Part shown: piece by piece, positions 28,168 to 37,671 of the stretch | Position numbering within the stretch: the first letter of the stretch is position 1 | How the letters are laid out: each line of letters starts with the position of its first letter | NCBI GenBank assembly: GCA_963771595.1 | Contig: CAVYUC010000035.1 | Location: forward strand, 56,088-120,087 | From: CAVYUC01 sp963771595 | Lineage (GTDB): Bacteria > Bacteroidota > Bacteroidia > Bacteroidales > Prolixibacteraceae | DNA: 64,000 bases | Reading direction: 5' to 3' | The notes under the pieces: generated by a model | The model's input: only the letters and a program-made list of their open reading frames with translations | Told to the model about the DNA's origin: nothing | Databases searched by the model: none | Made by a program: the position numbers and the translations under genes

Positions 28168-31100
28168 ATGAATTTTAAGACGCTGATTATTAATTTATTG
28201 TTTTTATTTTGCTTTTCAATTGTTTCTACCTCACAAAATATACCTCAGTTTGATGTTCCCCAAAGTGACACTGTTATTGTCAATTCAGGAGCTGATTTCC
28301 TGCTCATTTCCAATTTAAGCGATGGTGATTTGAATGGCCGGGAATTAACTTTTGATGTTACTTCTTCTGATGAATCCATATTGAAAATTGATTCTGTTTC
28401 CTATACTATGGGAGACAATATGGCTGTAATACATGTTTCGGAGCAGGGAATTCCCGGAAGCGCAACAGTTACTGTTTCAGTAACCGATGAAGATGGAACC
28501 ACTGATAAAAATTTTACCGTGGCAGTGTCGGAATATACACACCACGGAATAAAATTTGAAATCCACGATGCGGTTTTCTGGCAGGAAGTAATTCCATTAA
28601 ATGAAACGCCTGTTTATAGTTCAGTAATTCAATCCACCAACATGACATCGGCATACAACCGTTTGAACTGGGATGATATTCCACTGACTGTGAGTGCCGG
28701 CTGTAACGATCCGAATTTATGCGACGGGCATGATTTCGGCACTGGTTTTCTGGAAGGGTTCTTAGTTCCGAAAAAAAATGGCAGCTACACCTTTTACATG
28801 AATGGCGATGGAGATTATGCCCTTTTTCTAAGTAGTGATAATTCCTTCGAAAATGCGGAAGTTATAGCTGCGCAAAGTGACAATCATGGCAAAATTGGCG
28901 CTGTTTCAGGTGGCCGGAAATCGGATCCCATTCCTCTTGATTCCGGAAAGATTTATGCTATTTATGCCGTGCAATGGAATATTCACCAGGAAAACGGCGG
29001 CATAAAGTGGGAGTTGCCCGGTCAGTTCAGTGCGCAGTATATTGATGGTGCATATTTGTACCCTGAACATGATACCAATCGCCCGGAAGATGTGAATAAT
29101 CTTAGAATAACTGCAACCGGCGACCGTTTTGCAAGGGTAGCCTGGGATAAAAGCAGCGACGACCAAAAACTTGCAGGCTACAATATTTACCTGAACGGTA
29201 CAAAAATGAACGAGCAAGTTATTGCTGCCAGCGAATATATATTTGAAAATCTTACTGCAAGCACTAAATATTCACTGGCAGTAACGGCTGTGGATCTGGT
29301 AGGGAATGAATCCTTTATTCAGCAAATAGTGAATATGGAAACATTAAGTCCGGATACTATACCGCCAACCCCACCCACTGCTATATCAGCTGATGTTACT
29401 ACAGGACTGGCCGTTGAGGTTTCATGGGATGGCGCAACAGACGGACAAACCGGTATTTATGGCTATAATGTTTACCTGAACGGCGAACTGTACAATACCG
29501 ACAGCCTGATAACTGTAAATTCAATGGTTTTAAAAGTTCTGACTCCGGAAACGGAATATGATGTGCAGATTGAAGCAGTGGATGCAGGGATGAATGTTTC
29601 GGAAAAAAGTGAAGTGTTTAAAGTGTCAACTTCAGCTTTTGATCCGCTGGATGATAATCTCGGGATTAAAACTGGTAAACTGGAATTTTCAACAAGTGCT
29701 ATGTCATACAACGAAGGCATCGGAATTAATCCGGATTTCAAAAGTGGTGAAGTTTTTAATTCAGAACATACAGTTTTACTGAAAGATTTGCAACCCGGAG
29801 CAATTCGTTGGGGGGCACTCTCAGCAAATCCGCTCAGTTTTGCAGATTATGTTGGCGCCGGAAAAAGCGTCACCATCGGTAAGTTTATTGAACGATGCAA
29901 TCAATTTGGCGCATATACGGCATTCTGTTGCGGTGTGGAAAACAGCACCGATTGGCGCAGGAATCCGGATACATTCCTGCGTTTCCTTGAATACATTAAC
30001 GGGCCGGATGATACACCCGGCGGACAATTACGCGTAGCAGAAGGTTATTCGGAGCCGTTTTTGAAAAACAGCCCCGGATTGATATTCGAATTTGGAAATG
30101 AAGTATGGGGCGCCAATGCCCACAATGCACAAATTGGCAGCGATTATAATGCCTACGCTGAGTGGTGCCGCGAAATGGCGCAAAAGATGAAAGCCTCACC
30201 CTATTACGATTCAACAAAAATTTATTTAACATACAGCTCCCGCTATCCGAGCCGTGAAAAAAGCTATGGCCTGAATGAGAAAATCATTGACGGCAATAAT
30301 GGAATCGTTGATTGGACAGCGCCTTCAGGATATTTAGGCGGGAATATGAATTATGACCCTGCACTTCCTCCTGCCAGTTCTGAGCTGGAATATTACGGGA
30401 ATGTGCGCGGTCTGGCTGATGACTTCTTAAGTGGAATGCTCAGTTCTCATAAATATGAGGTCGATAAAACCGGCCGCCTCATGAAACAGTATATGTATGA
30501 ATCAAATACCACCACACCTACCTACAATGGCCGGCTGGGGCAGGCATTGTTAAGCACCGATTACTATCTCACGTCAATGGAACTGGGCTCGGCTATTCCA
30601 ACCATATTTCATCTTACAGGCGGTGAGTGGAGGATTACTGAACCTGAAAATGATTACCGCAGACTGCCGCTTTTTATTACTGCAAAATATGTAAACAATC
30701 TGTGCAAAGGTGATGTGCTTTATAATACCTACTATTCAAATCAGCAAGGGAAATCCAATCAGGGAGCTAAGTTTTCAGCCCGTCCTGTAGGAATTCATAC
30801 CTACAGAAATGAACAGGGTTATTCCATCGTTTTCATCAGCCGCGATTATGAAGATGACCATTATGTACAGGTAGATTTTCCTGAAGAATTTTCATTCAAT
30901 CCGGATGGTAAAATGGTTGTTATATCGGGTGAGGATTTCAGCACAAAAAATACAGTTATCGATTCTTCGGCGGTAACAATCGAAAACGGAATAGTAATTA
31001 AAGTTCCAAAATATGCAATGGTGGTTGTTCATTTCGATGCCGAAGATATTGTAATGGAAAACCTGCCGCTGGCACATTATCCTTATCCGCACATTGAAAA

Positions 31101-31614
31101 CATTGATATTCCGCAGGGGAATAAAACTTTCTCCGAACCCGGTGAAACCATTCCTTTTTCAGCAAAAATTACACCGGTTGACTCCTGGGATCGTAAGGTA
31201 GAATGGACGCTGTTCAATAATTCAGGCAATTTTAGTATTTCCCAATCCGGAACTTTCTGCTATGTAACTGCCGGAAACCGGTTGGATAATGAAACTGATT
31301 CCTTAATTCTGCGATCATCCAGCCGGGATGGGAAAATTTACGATGAAGTGGTTTTATACCTTCCCAAATCAGTTGGAACAGAAAATATCAAAAAGAAAAG
31401 TGATTTGAAAATATATCCCAATCCGGCAAAAGATATGGTAACAGTTGAAATAAATGCCGAAGATACCATCCGGATTTTTAGCATGAATGGTTCAAAATTG
31501 CTGGAGAAAAATCTGACTGTCGGTCGCAATGAACTGGATATTAAGTTTTTGCCGCGTGGTGTTTACACTGTTCAAGTGAGAAAAGAATCGGTGCGCCTGG
31601 TTGTTGAAGATTAA
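28168..31614 (+). CDS. Multidomain T9SS-secreted glycosidase-like protein
   Basis: 1148 aa. A signal peptide is followed by a cadherin-like beta segment (residues 25-125) and a PA14-like domain (about 130-300, with GSYTFYMNGDGDYALFLSS). Two fibronectin type III domains follow (about 305-393 and 400-490). The next 470 residues look like a clan-A (TIM-barrel) glycoside hydrolase: FEFGNEVWG at E645 would be the acid/base, and a later MYESNTTTP is a candidate nucleophile region. It ends with an Ig-like module and a T9SS sorting domain from IYPNPAKDMV (about residue 1081). The exact glycoside hydrolase family is not recognised, with distant similarity to arabinofuranosidase-type enzymes at most. 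It begins a run of + strand secreted enzymes. Confidence 0.75.
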   Translation: MNFKTLIINLLFLFCFSIVSTSQNIPQFDVPQSDTVIVNSGADFLLISNLSDGDLNGRELTFDVTSSDESILKIDSVSYTMGDNMAVIHVSEQGIPGSATVTVSVTDEDGTTDKNFTVAVSEYTHHGIKFEIHDAVFWQEVIPLNETPVYSSVIQSTNMTSAYNRLNWDDIPLTVSAGCNDPNLCDGHDFGTGFLEGFLVPKKNGSYTFYMNGDGDYALFLSSDNSFENAEVIAAQSDNHGKIGAVSGGRKSDPIPLDSGKIYAIYAVQWNIHQENGGIKWELPGQFSAQYIDGAYLYPEHDTNRPEDVNNLRITATGDRFARVAWDKSSDDQKLAGYNIYLNGTKMNEQVIAASEYIFENLTASTKYSLAVTAVDLVGNESFIQQIVNMETLSPDTIPPTPPTAISADVTTGLAVEVSWDGATDGQTGIYGYNVYLNGELYNTDSLITVNSMVLKVLTPETEYDVQIEAVDAGMNVSEKSEVFKVSTSAFDPLDDNLGIKTGKLEFSTSAMSYNEGIGINPDFKSGEVFNSEHTVLLKDLQPGAIRWGALSANPLSFADYVGAGKSVTIGKFIERCNQFGAYTAFCCGVENSTDWRRNPDTFLRFLEYINGPDDTPGGQLRVAEGYSEPFLKNSPGLIFEFGNEVWGANAHNAQIGSDYNAYAEWCREMAQKMKASPYYDSTKIYLTYSSRYPSREKSYGLNEKIIDGNNGIVDWTAPSGYLGGNMNYDPALPPASSELEYYGNVRGLADDFLSGMLSSHKYEVDKTGRLMKQYMYESNTTTPTYNGRLGQALLSTDYYLTSMELGSAIPTIFHLTGGEWRITEPENDYRRLPLFITAKYVNNLCKGDVLYNTYYSNQQGKSNQGAKFSARPVGIHTYRNEQGYSIVFISRDYEDDHYVQVDFPEEFSFNPDGKMVVISGEDFSTKNTVIDSSAVTIENGIVIKVPKYAMVVVHFDAEDIVMENLPLAHYPYPHIENIDIPQGNKTFSEPGETIPFSAKITPVDSWDRKVEWTLFNNSGNFSISQSGTFCYVTAGNRLDNETDSLILRSSSRDGKIYDEVVLYLPKSVGTENIKKKSDLKIYPNPAKDMVTVEINAEDTIRIFSMNGSKLLEKNLTVGRNELDIKFLPRGVYTVQVRKESVRLVVED

Positions 31615-31683
31615 GCGGAAAAGGAAAAACAAATAATATTTATTGAAAAGATTATTCAAAAAACTAAATTCATAAAAACCGAA

Positions 31684-33105
31684 ATGAAAAAGATAAAGTT
31701 TGTGGCAGTGATTTTGGCTGGTATGCTGTTGGCTTCCTGCAATCAGTCGGCGTCGTGGATTTCAACCACTGAAAACACACCATGGCAGGCAGAGGAAGGT
31801 GTGAAAGTTGTTCGTGCATCGGGCGAAGCGGATGCGGTTGTGGATGTAAATACAAAGTTGCAAACGATAGAAGGATTTGGAGCCTGTTTTAACGAGCTGG
31901 GTTGGGTGGCGCTGAATCGCCTGAGCCAGGCAGAAAGGGATTCGGTTTTCCGCGAGCTCTTTGCTCCGGGTGTGGGAGCCAATTTTACCATCTGCCGCAT
32001 GCCGGTTGGAGCTAATGATTTTTCGCGCGACTGGTATTCATACGACGAAACAGAAGGCGATTTTCAGATGCAGAATTTCAGCATCGAAAACGATACGAAG
32101 ACGCTGATTCCATACATTACATCTGCACTGGAATACAAGCCCGACCTGAAAATATGGGCATCGCCGTGGAGCCCGCCGGCCTGGATGAAATGGAACAAAC
32201 ATTACGCGTGCCAGGTACCTCCGGAATCGCTCGATCCAAAATTTGACAACAACCTTCCGCCCGATCGGCAAGGCGCCGAAGGAACAAACATGTTTATTTT
32301 ACAGAAGGAATATCTGCAGGCTTATGCACTTTATTTTTCAAAATTTATTGAAGCTTACCGTCAACAGGGAATTGATATTTTTATGGTGATGCCCCAAAAT
32401 GAATTCAATTCATGCCAGATATTTCCAAGCTGCACCTGGACTGCTGCCGGACTGGCTGAATTTGTTGGCAAATATCTTGGGCCGGCAATGAAAGACCAAA
32501 ATGTAAAAATAATGTTTGGAACGATGGAACGGCCGAATATTGCGCTGGTTGACACGCTGTTGAATGATCCGCTGGCCGGGACGTTTATCAGTGGCGTAGG
32601 TTTTCAGTGGGCCGGAAAAAAAGCTATTCCCGGCATTCATGAAAAATACCCGGATTTGAAATTGTACCAGACCGAGCAGGAGTGTGGCGACGGGAAAAAC
32701 AACATGGATTATTGCCTGTATGCCTGGTCACTGATGAAACATTACCTTGATAACGGCGCCAGCGCTTACCTGTACTGGAACATGGCGCTCGACGAAGGCG
32801 GTTACAGCCGCTGGGGATGGCAGCAAAATTCGCTGATTACAGTGGATACAATCAGCAACACCAGCCATTTTAACCACGAATATTACCTGATGAAACACTT
32901 TAGCCATTTTGTGAAACCGGGTGCCGCCAAACTTCCTGTTGAGGGAGATTCCGGCAATATGCTGGCTTTCCGCAATCCCGACAACAGCATGGTGCTGGTG
33001 GTGCGTAGCGAAAAAAATCAGCAGGTAAAAATAAAAGTGGGTGAAAAAATGATTGCCCCTGATTTGAAAGCCGGCTCATTTAACACGTTTGTTTTGAAAT
33101 TATAA
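31684..33105 (+). CDS. GH30-family glycosidase lipoprotein
   Basis: 473 aa with a lipobox LLASC (Cys19). The motif QTIEGFGACFNE and the TIM barrel with WASPWSPPAWMK are typical of GH30. E240 in MPQNE is the likely acid/base and E331 in YQTEQECG the likely nucleophile. The C-terminal beta-domain (about 400-473) is also present. GH30 enzymes cleave beta-glucosidic, beta-xylosidic or beta-1,6-glucosidic bonds, and the subfamily is not clear. As a lipoprotein it would face the periplasm or the cell surface, working with the other enzymes of the locus. Confidence 0.92.
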   Translation: MKKIKFVAVILAGMLLASCNQSASWISTTENTPWQAEEGVKVVRASGEADAVVDVNTKLQTIEGFGACFNELGWVALNRLSQAERDSVFRELFAPGVGANFTICRMPVGANDFSRDWYSYDETEGDFQMQNFSIENDTKTLIPYITSALEYKPDLKIWASPWSPPAWMKWNKHYACQVPPESLDPKFDNNLPPDRQGAEGTNMFILQKEYLQAYALYFSKFIEAYRQQGIDIFMVMPQNEFNSCQIFPSCTWTAAGLAEFVGKYLGPAMKDQNVKIMFGTMERPNIALVDTLLNDPLAGTFISGVGFQWAGKKAIPGIHEKYPDLKLYQTEQECGDGKNNMDYCLYAWSLMKHYLDNGASAYLYWNMALDEGGYSRWGWQQNSLITVDTISNTSHFNHEYYLMKHFSHFVKPGAAKLPVEGDSGNMLAFRNPDNSMVLVVRSEKNQQVKIKVGEKMIAPDLKAGSFNTFVLKL

Positions 33106-33166
33106 ACCGTTAAAAAAACATAACAAAACAGCAAATCGAATTAATAGAATAATAAAAACTTATCAA

Positions 33167-34807
33167 ATGAAGCATTTTATACATACAGCACTTTTTGCAG
33201 CAGTAATTTTTATACACCCTTTTTGGATTGAAAATGCCGCTGCCAAAAATTATTACATAAATTCTGAAACGGGGAATAATTCAAATAACGGACAGACGAT
33301 TGACAAGCCTAAAAAGTCGCTGGACTGGTTTTCGTGGAGCACCTCTTTTCTGCAACCCGGCGATACCGTTTTTGTGATGAATGGAACGTACACGGGTGGC
33401 AACCAGTTTGCGATACTCGCATTGCGGGCATCGGGAACAAGGGAAAAACCACTTGTAATCACTAACCATCCTGGTCATAAACCATTACTTAAACTGAACG
33501 AATACAAATGGGCCGGAGTGCACATTGCCGATGGTGTGCACGACATTGTTATTAACGGATTGACCATTCAGGGTTACAATCAGAATATTACGCTGGAGGA
33601 AGCACTTAATCAGCCGGGAAGTTGTGCCGATCCAAATGGTTCAGTCGATCCAAAATATAACGCAAACGGTATAGCTTTGGAAGGCAGAAATAACGGGCAC
33701 ATTCATCATATTACCGTTTCCAACTGCGAAATTTTTGAATGTGGTGGCGGTGGAACGGGAAGCACAGAAGCCGACTACCTTACCTTTGAAAATAACCTCA
33801 TTTACAACAACTGCTGGTACACGATATACGGGAATAGCGGGATTTCAAACCTCAATTCCTGGAATCTTGACGACCACAGCGAAGTAGAATATTCCATGAT
33901 CATCCGCAATAATATACTCTTTGGAAACCAGCTTTTTGTTCCCTGGGTAGGGCCATGCAAAATATACGACGGCAACGGGATTATTATCGATTCTGAAACC
34001 AATGAAGGCATGTCTTTTCCTGCGTATTCGGGCAAAACATTAATTGAGAACAATGTGGTTTACGACAATGGCGGCCGTGGAATTCATGTGTACAAAAGTG
34101 CGAATGTCGACATCATCAACAATACAAGCTATTTTAATTGTAAAAGTCCTGAAATTTCGGATGGCGAAATAACGGTACAAAATGCTTCTAATATCCGTGT
34201 TTTCAACAATATTATTTACGCCCGCGACGGCCAGAATGCCAACCTGCGGTACCAGGCACCCAATAATGTCACATTTGGAAATAACCTGATTTATAATGCT
34301 TCATCTTCCAAAATCGGATTTACAAATGAGACCGATATTGTTGGTCAGGCTCCCGAATTTGTTGATTCTGATTTGTCTGCTCCCGATTTGCGGCTGAAAG
34401 AAACAAGTCCGGCACGAAATGCAGGAACAAAAGCCGAAGGTTTATTTAGTGAAACAGACATCAACGGCATTTCCAGGTTATCCGGTGGAGTTCCTGATAT
34501 AGGCGCCTACGAGTTTGAGGAGGAAATAATCAGCAGTGCAGTTGCTTTGCCGGGAAAGCATCAAATCCGGATTTATCCGAATCCGGTAAAAAATAGAATC
34601 ACAATTGATTTATCCGGTGAAATGTTGCATTCAGGATTGAATTACTCGCTGGTGAATATAGCCGGAAAGGAAGTATTAACGGGAGCATTTAAAAATGCAG
34701 GCTCACATCAAACAATTGATATCCGAAATGAAAAAGAAGGATTATATTTTCTTAAAATCAGGAGTGACGAAAATTCATTTGTTCAAAAGATAATAATTCA
34801 GAAATAA
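33167..34807 (+). CDS. T9SS-secreted right-handed beta-helix protein
   Basis: 546 aa. After a signal peptide the sequence begins NYYINSETGNNSNNG and continues through beta-helix coils such as HDIVINGLTIQGYN, GIHVYKSANVDIINNTSYFN and NIRVFNNIIYARDG, as in pectate lyases and polysaccharide lyase-like or epimerase-like proteins. The C-terminus from RIYPNPVKNRITIDL (about residue 467) to KIIIQK is a T9SS sorting domain. A polysaccharide lyase or hydrolase role is inferred from fold and locus, and I see no diagnostic catalytic residues. The next reading frame begins 1 bp after its stop. Confidence 0.82.
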   Translation: MKHFIHTALFAAVIFIHPFWIENAAAKNYYINSETGNNSNNGQTIDKPKKSLDWFSWSTSFLQPGDTVFVMNGTYTGGNQFAILALRASGTREKPLVITNHPGHKPLLKLNEYKWAGVHIADGVHDIVINGLTIQGYNQNITLEEALNQPGSCADPNGSVDPKYNANGIALEGRNNGHIHHITVSNCEIFECGGGGTGSTEADYLTFENNLIYNNCWYTIYGNSGISNLNSWNLDDHSEVEYSMIIRNNILFGNQLFVPWVGPCKIYDGNGIIIDSETNEGMSFPAYSGKTLIENNVVYDNGGRGIHVYKSANVDIINNTSYFNCKSPEISDGEITVQNASNIRVFNNIIYARDGQNANLRYQAPNNVTFGNNLIYNASSSKIGFTNETDIVGQAPEFVDSDLSAPDLRLKETSPARNAGTKAEGLFSETDINGISRLSGGVPDIGAYEFEEEIISSAVALPGKHQIRIYPNPVKNRITIDLSGEMLHSGLNYSLVNIAGKEVLTGAFKNAGSHQTIDIRNEKEGLYFLKIRSDENSFVQKIIIQK

Positions 34808-34853
34808 AATGAAGGAAATAACAGGTTTTTTTACTGCAACACAAATCAATAAA

Positions 34854-37322
34854 ATGAAAATAAAAAAACGAAACCTGTTATTCACTTTTATTCCTGTTCT
34901 TATTTTCATTTTTATGAAATCGGAGGCGAATATGACATTGCTTTCCGATTCAATCCTGAAGGAACAGTTTGAAGATAAAATTTCGGAGACAAATAATTAC
35001 GTCGAACAAGCTGTTGTATATGTTTCCACAGCAGGAAATGATGAGAACCCGGGAACCCGGAACCTTCCATTCAAATCATTTGAAACTGCCAGGAATGCTT
35101 TACGAGAAAACGGAGCAGGTACAAGGAAAATAGTAGTGTTGCCAGGCGAATATTTTCTTACAAAAACATTTGAATTAAATTCTGTTGACAGCGGATTTGT
35201 GATGGAGGCAGAACAGCCGGGAACTGTGAATATTTACGGTGGTCAAAAAATTGTAAACTGGCAGAAGGGCAATGATGGATTCTGGTATGCAGAACTTCCT
35301 GAAGTCAAACAAGGAACATGGGATTTCCGGGCGCTGGTGGTTAATGGTAAACTTGCCGTGCGGGCGCGTTTTCCTGAAACCGGAACGTTTCAACATGAAC
35401 AGATTTGGGATGTAAAAATGCTTCCTGCAGTTGCCGGTTACTGGGAACGACAACCGTTGCCCGAAGAGAAATTAAAGATGGTCTACAATCCAAAAGACAT
35501 ACCGGATACCCTCGATATCCGAAATGCCGAAGTCAGGGTATACCACATGTGGGACGAGTCGATGGTGGGGATTGCACAAAATGACACGGTTAAACACAGT
35601 TTTACCTTTTCGAAACCGGCAACCTATCCACCCGGTGCTTTTGGTGTGAAAAAGTATGTCATTTTCAATACCCGCGAGGGAATGAACCATCCCGGACAAT
35701 GGTACCTCGACAGGACAGCAGGACGCGTGGTTTACCTGCCTGCAAAAGATGTGGATATGAACAAAGCCATTGTAATTGCCCCGCGCCTCGAAAGAGTTAT
35801 ACACATTGCCGGTACCAATGAAGAGCTGGTTAAAAATATTACCCTCCGGAATCTTTCCATTCAGGTTACAAATATTCCGCTGAAATCGGCCGGTTGGGCC
35901 GGTGGTTCTTTTGAAGGCGCAGTAAGCATGGAATTTGCTGACCACTGTAAAATCGAAAACCTTGAAATATATAATACGGCAGGTATTGGTATTTCCGCAA
36001 AACAGGCAACCAACAGCAGGATTACAAATTGTGCAATTCACCACACCGGTGCTTGTGGATTTAAATTTACCGGGGCAGAATCATTTATTTCTGAAAACCG
36101 TATCCATGATGTTGGTGTGTTTTTCCCCAGTTCATGTGCGCTTTTTGTTACTGCCGAAAAGATGCACATCTACCGGAACCAGATTTACAATGGCCCTTAT
36201 AGCGGAATGATTCTGTACGGCAGCAACAACCTGATTGAGGAAAATATCATCTCGCGCGTGATGCAGGAACTGCATGACGGAGCAGCCATATACAGCAGCG
36301 GTACAACGGTAAGAAATTGCATCTTAAGGGGAAACCTTGTTCGCGATATAGTGGAAATAGGGCAGGGATTCGGCGTAAGTTCCTATTATTTTGATGAAGG
36401 AGCTGAAAACTGCCTGGTTGAAAATAATGTTTCCATTGGAGTGGGCCGGCCAATCCACAACCATATTGTATCAGGGATAACCTACCGAAACAATACATTT
36501 ATTACAGAAGGGGATATGACTTTGTCATTTCAACGGTCTGCCGGTTGCATTTTTGAAGCAAATACCCTGGTTGCACCAGGTAAAATAAATATCGTTCAGC
36601 CTAACGGGTTTAAAACATGGAAAGACAATATCGTTTTCCGAAACAGAAACGGGAATGATCAATCTCCTGAATTTAAGATTGAATCAGACATGCCACCTTT
36701 TGAAATACCTGCCCGGATGAACAGGCCGGCTGTGGCTGTAAAGGTTTCAAAACCTCCCCTTTTGGATGGAGAAATCGGAATGGAAGAATGGCCTGGTGAA
36801 TTCCACACGCTGAACAGGGAACCCTCACGACTGCCTGCAAGCGGCGCTCCAACACTGGTTAAGCTTTCATACGATCAAAATTTTCTTTATATAGGAACTA
36901 TCGTTACAATGTTTGATTCTGATAAAATCAGAAAAGGAAATATTTGGGAAAAAGACGACGGATTGGAATTGGCCATTGCCGGTAAAACACCTGATGGAAA
37001 ACCAGCAGAATATGTTATCCGGCTTTTTGCCGGCGACACGTTATTATGCCCTGAACTTGAAGGTGAACCTGAAAAAATTAAGGAACGACTGGAAAAGGAA
37101 ATACGCTATTCATCGGTTATCAAATTAAAACGGAGGGGCGGCGGATGGTATTCCGAAATGGCTGTGCCTTTGCATCTGCTGGGAATAAAAGCGGAACCGG
37201 GCCTTGAAGTCGCTTTCAATTTGAGCGCCTGGTGCAACGAGTATGGAAACTGGCACTGCTGGGAAGGAACACAGGGAATCAGTTCGAATACAGAACAGGC
37301 CGGTTTTCTTAGGTTTCAATAA
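34854..37322 (+). CDS. Beta-helix protein with CBM9-like C-terminal domain
   Basis: 822 aa from the Met at 34854. An in-frame start at 34809 would add 15 polar residues before the signal peptide (MKIKKRNLLFTFIPVLIFIF), so the later start is preferred. Residues about 50-115 contain the AGNDENPGTRNLPFKSFETA motif of DUF1565-type helix proteins. The central region is a right-handed beta-helix (MILYGSNNLIEENIIS), and the last 190 residues are a CBM9-like carbohydrate-binding domain (PPLLDGEIGMEEWPG). Family members include glycoside hydrolases of the GH141 and GH120 kinds, but the exact family is uncertain. There is no T9SS tail. It follows the preceding gene closely and is surely cotranscribed with it. 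Confidence 0.78.
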   Translation: MKIKKRNLLFTFIPVLIFIFMKSEANMTLLSDSILKEQFEDKISETNNYVEQAVVYVSTAGNDENPGTRNLPFKSFETARNALRENGAGTRKIVVLPGEYFLTKTFELNSVDSGFVMEAEQPGTVNIYGGQKIVNWQKGNDGFWYAELPEVKQGTWDFRALVVNGKLAVRARFPETGTFQHEQIWDVKMLPAVAGYWERQPLPEEKLKMVYNPKDIPDTLDIRNAEVRVYHMWDESMVGIAQNDTVKHSFTFSKPATYPPGAFGVKKYVIFNTREGMNHPGQWYLDRTAGRVVYLPAKDVDMNKAIVIAPRLERVIHIAGTNEELVKNITLRNLSIQVTNIPLKSAGWAGGSFEGAVSMEFADHCKIENLEIYNTAGIGISAKQATNSRITNCAIHHTGACGFKFTGAESFISENRIHDVGVFFPSSCALFVTAEKMHIYRNQIYNGPYSGMILYGSNNLIEENIISRVMQELHDGAAIYSSGTTVRNCILRGNLVRDIVEIGQGFGVSSYYFDEGAENCLVENNVSIGVGRPIHNHIVSGITYRNNTFITEGDMTLSFQRSAGCIFEANTLVAPGKINIVQPNGFKTWKDNIVFRNRNGNDQSPEFKIESDMPPFEIPARMNRPAVAVKVSKPPLLDGEIGMEEWPGEFHTLNREPSRLPASGAPTLVKLSYDQNFLYIGTIVTMFDSDKIRKGNIWEKDDGLELAIAGKTPDGKPAEYVIRLFAGDTLLCPELEGEPEKIKERLEKEIRYSSVIKLKRRGGGWYSEMAVPLHLLGIKAEPGLEVAFNLSAWCNEYGNWHCWEGTQGISSNTEQAGFLRFQ

Positions 37323-37671
37323 ACTGAAAGAATGAATAATTTTGTTAAGAAGAGAAATAAAAGAATTGTTACAATGATAAAACACTCTTCCACTGCGCTC
37401 AGAATGACGATCAGATTGAGGGTAGTGGAAGGGGGATAACTCTAAATGTCAAAGAATGTAAAACACTGTTGTCTGGTGAAAAATAAAAACCTGAGTGAGG
37501 AGATGACCGGCTGCTCCATTGACATAACAAACCCCGGGATTCATCCCGGGGTTAGTTAAAGTCAGGTATGAAGCGGGCTTTAGCCTATAATTTAAAGTTT
37601 TAACCGGACATGCATGTACAATAATTTAAAATTACCCTATTTTTAGGACGAATATTAAAACCAGTTAAACC
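37323..37671. other. Intergenic region with interspersed repeat pieces
   Basis: 349 bp without a gene. It holds CACTGCGCTCAGAATGACG (37393-37411), a piece seen as an interspersed repeat in many Bacteroidota genomes. A perfect hairpin lies at 37530-37553, and AAGCGGGCTTTAGCC follows at 37571-37585. An AT-rich stretch before 37672 is the likely promoter region of the next gene. Confidence 0.55.
37530..37553. repeat. REP-like hairpin
   Basis: AACCCCGGGA pairs perfectly with TCCCGGGGTT around a four-base TTCA loop. No T tract follows on either strand, so an intrinsic terminator is unlikely. The neighbouring GCGGGCTTTAGCC words suggest a small interspersed palindromic repeat. Confidence 0.65.

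Noticed and set aside
34809..34853. Start of the beta-helix/CBM9-like gene at 34809
   Set aside because: The extra 15 residues are polar and precede a good signal peptide beginning with the Met at 34854.
37530..37553. Terminator for the beta-helix gene
   Set aside because: The hairpin is perfect but lies about 210 bp after the stop and has no T tract. A REP-like repeat fits better.
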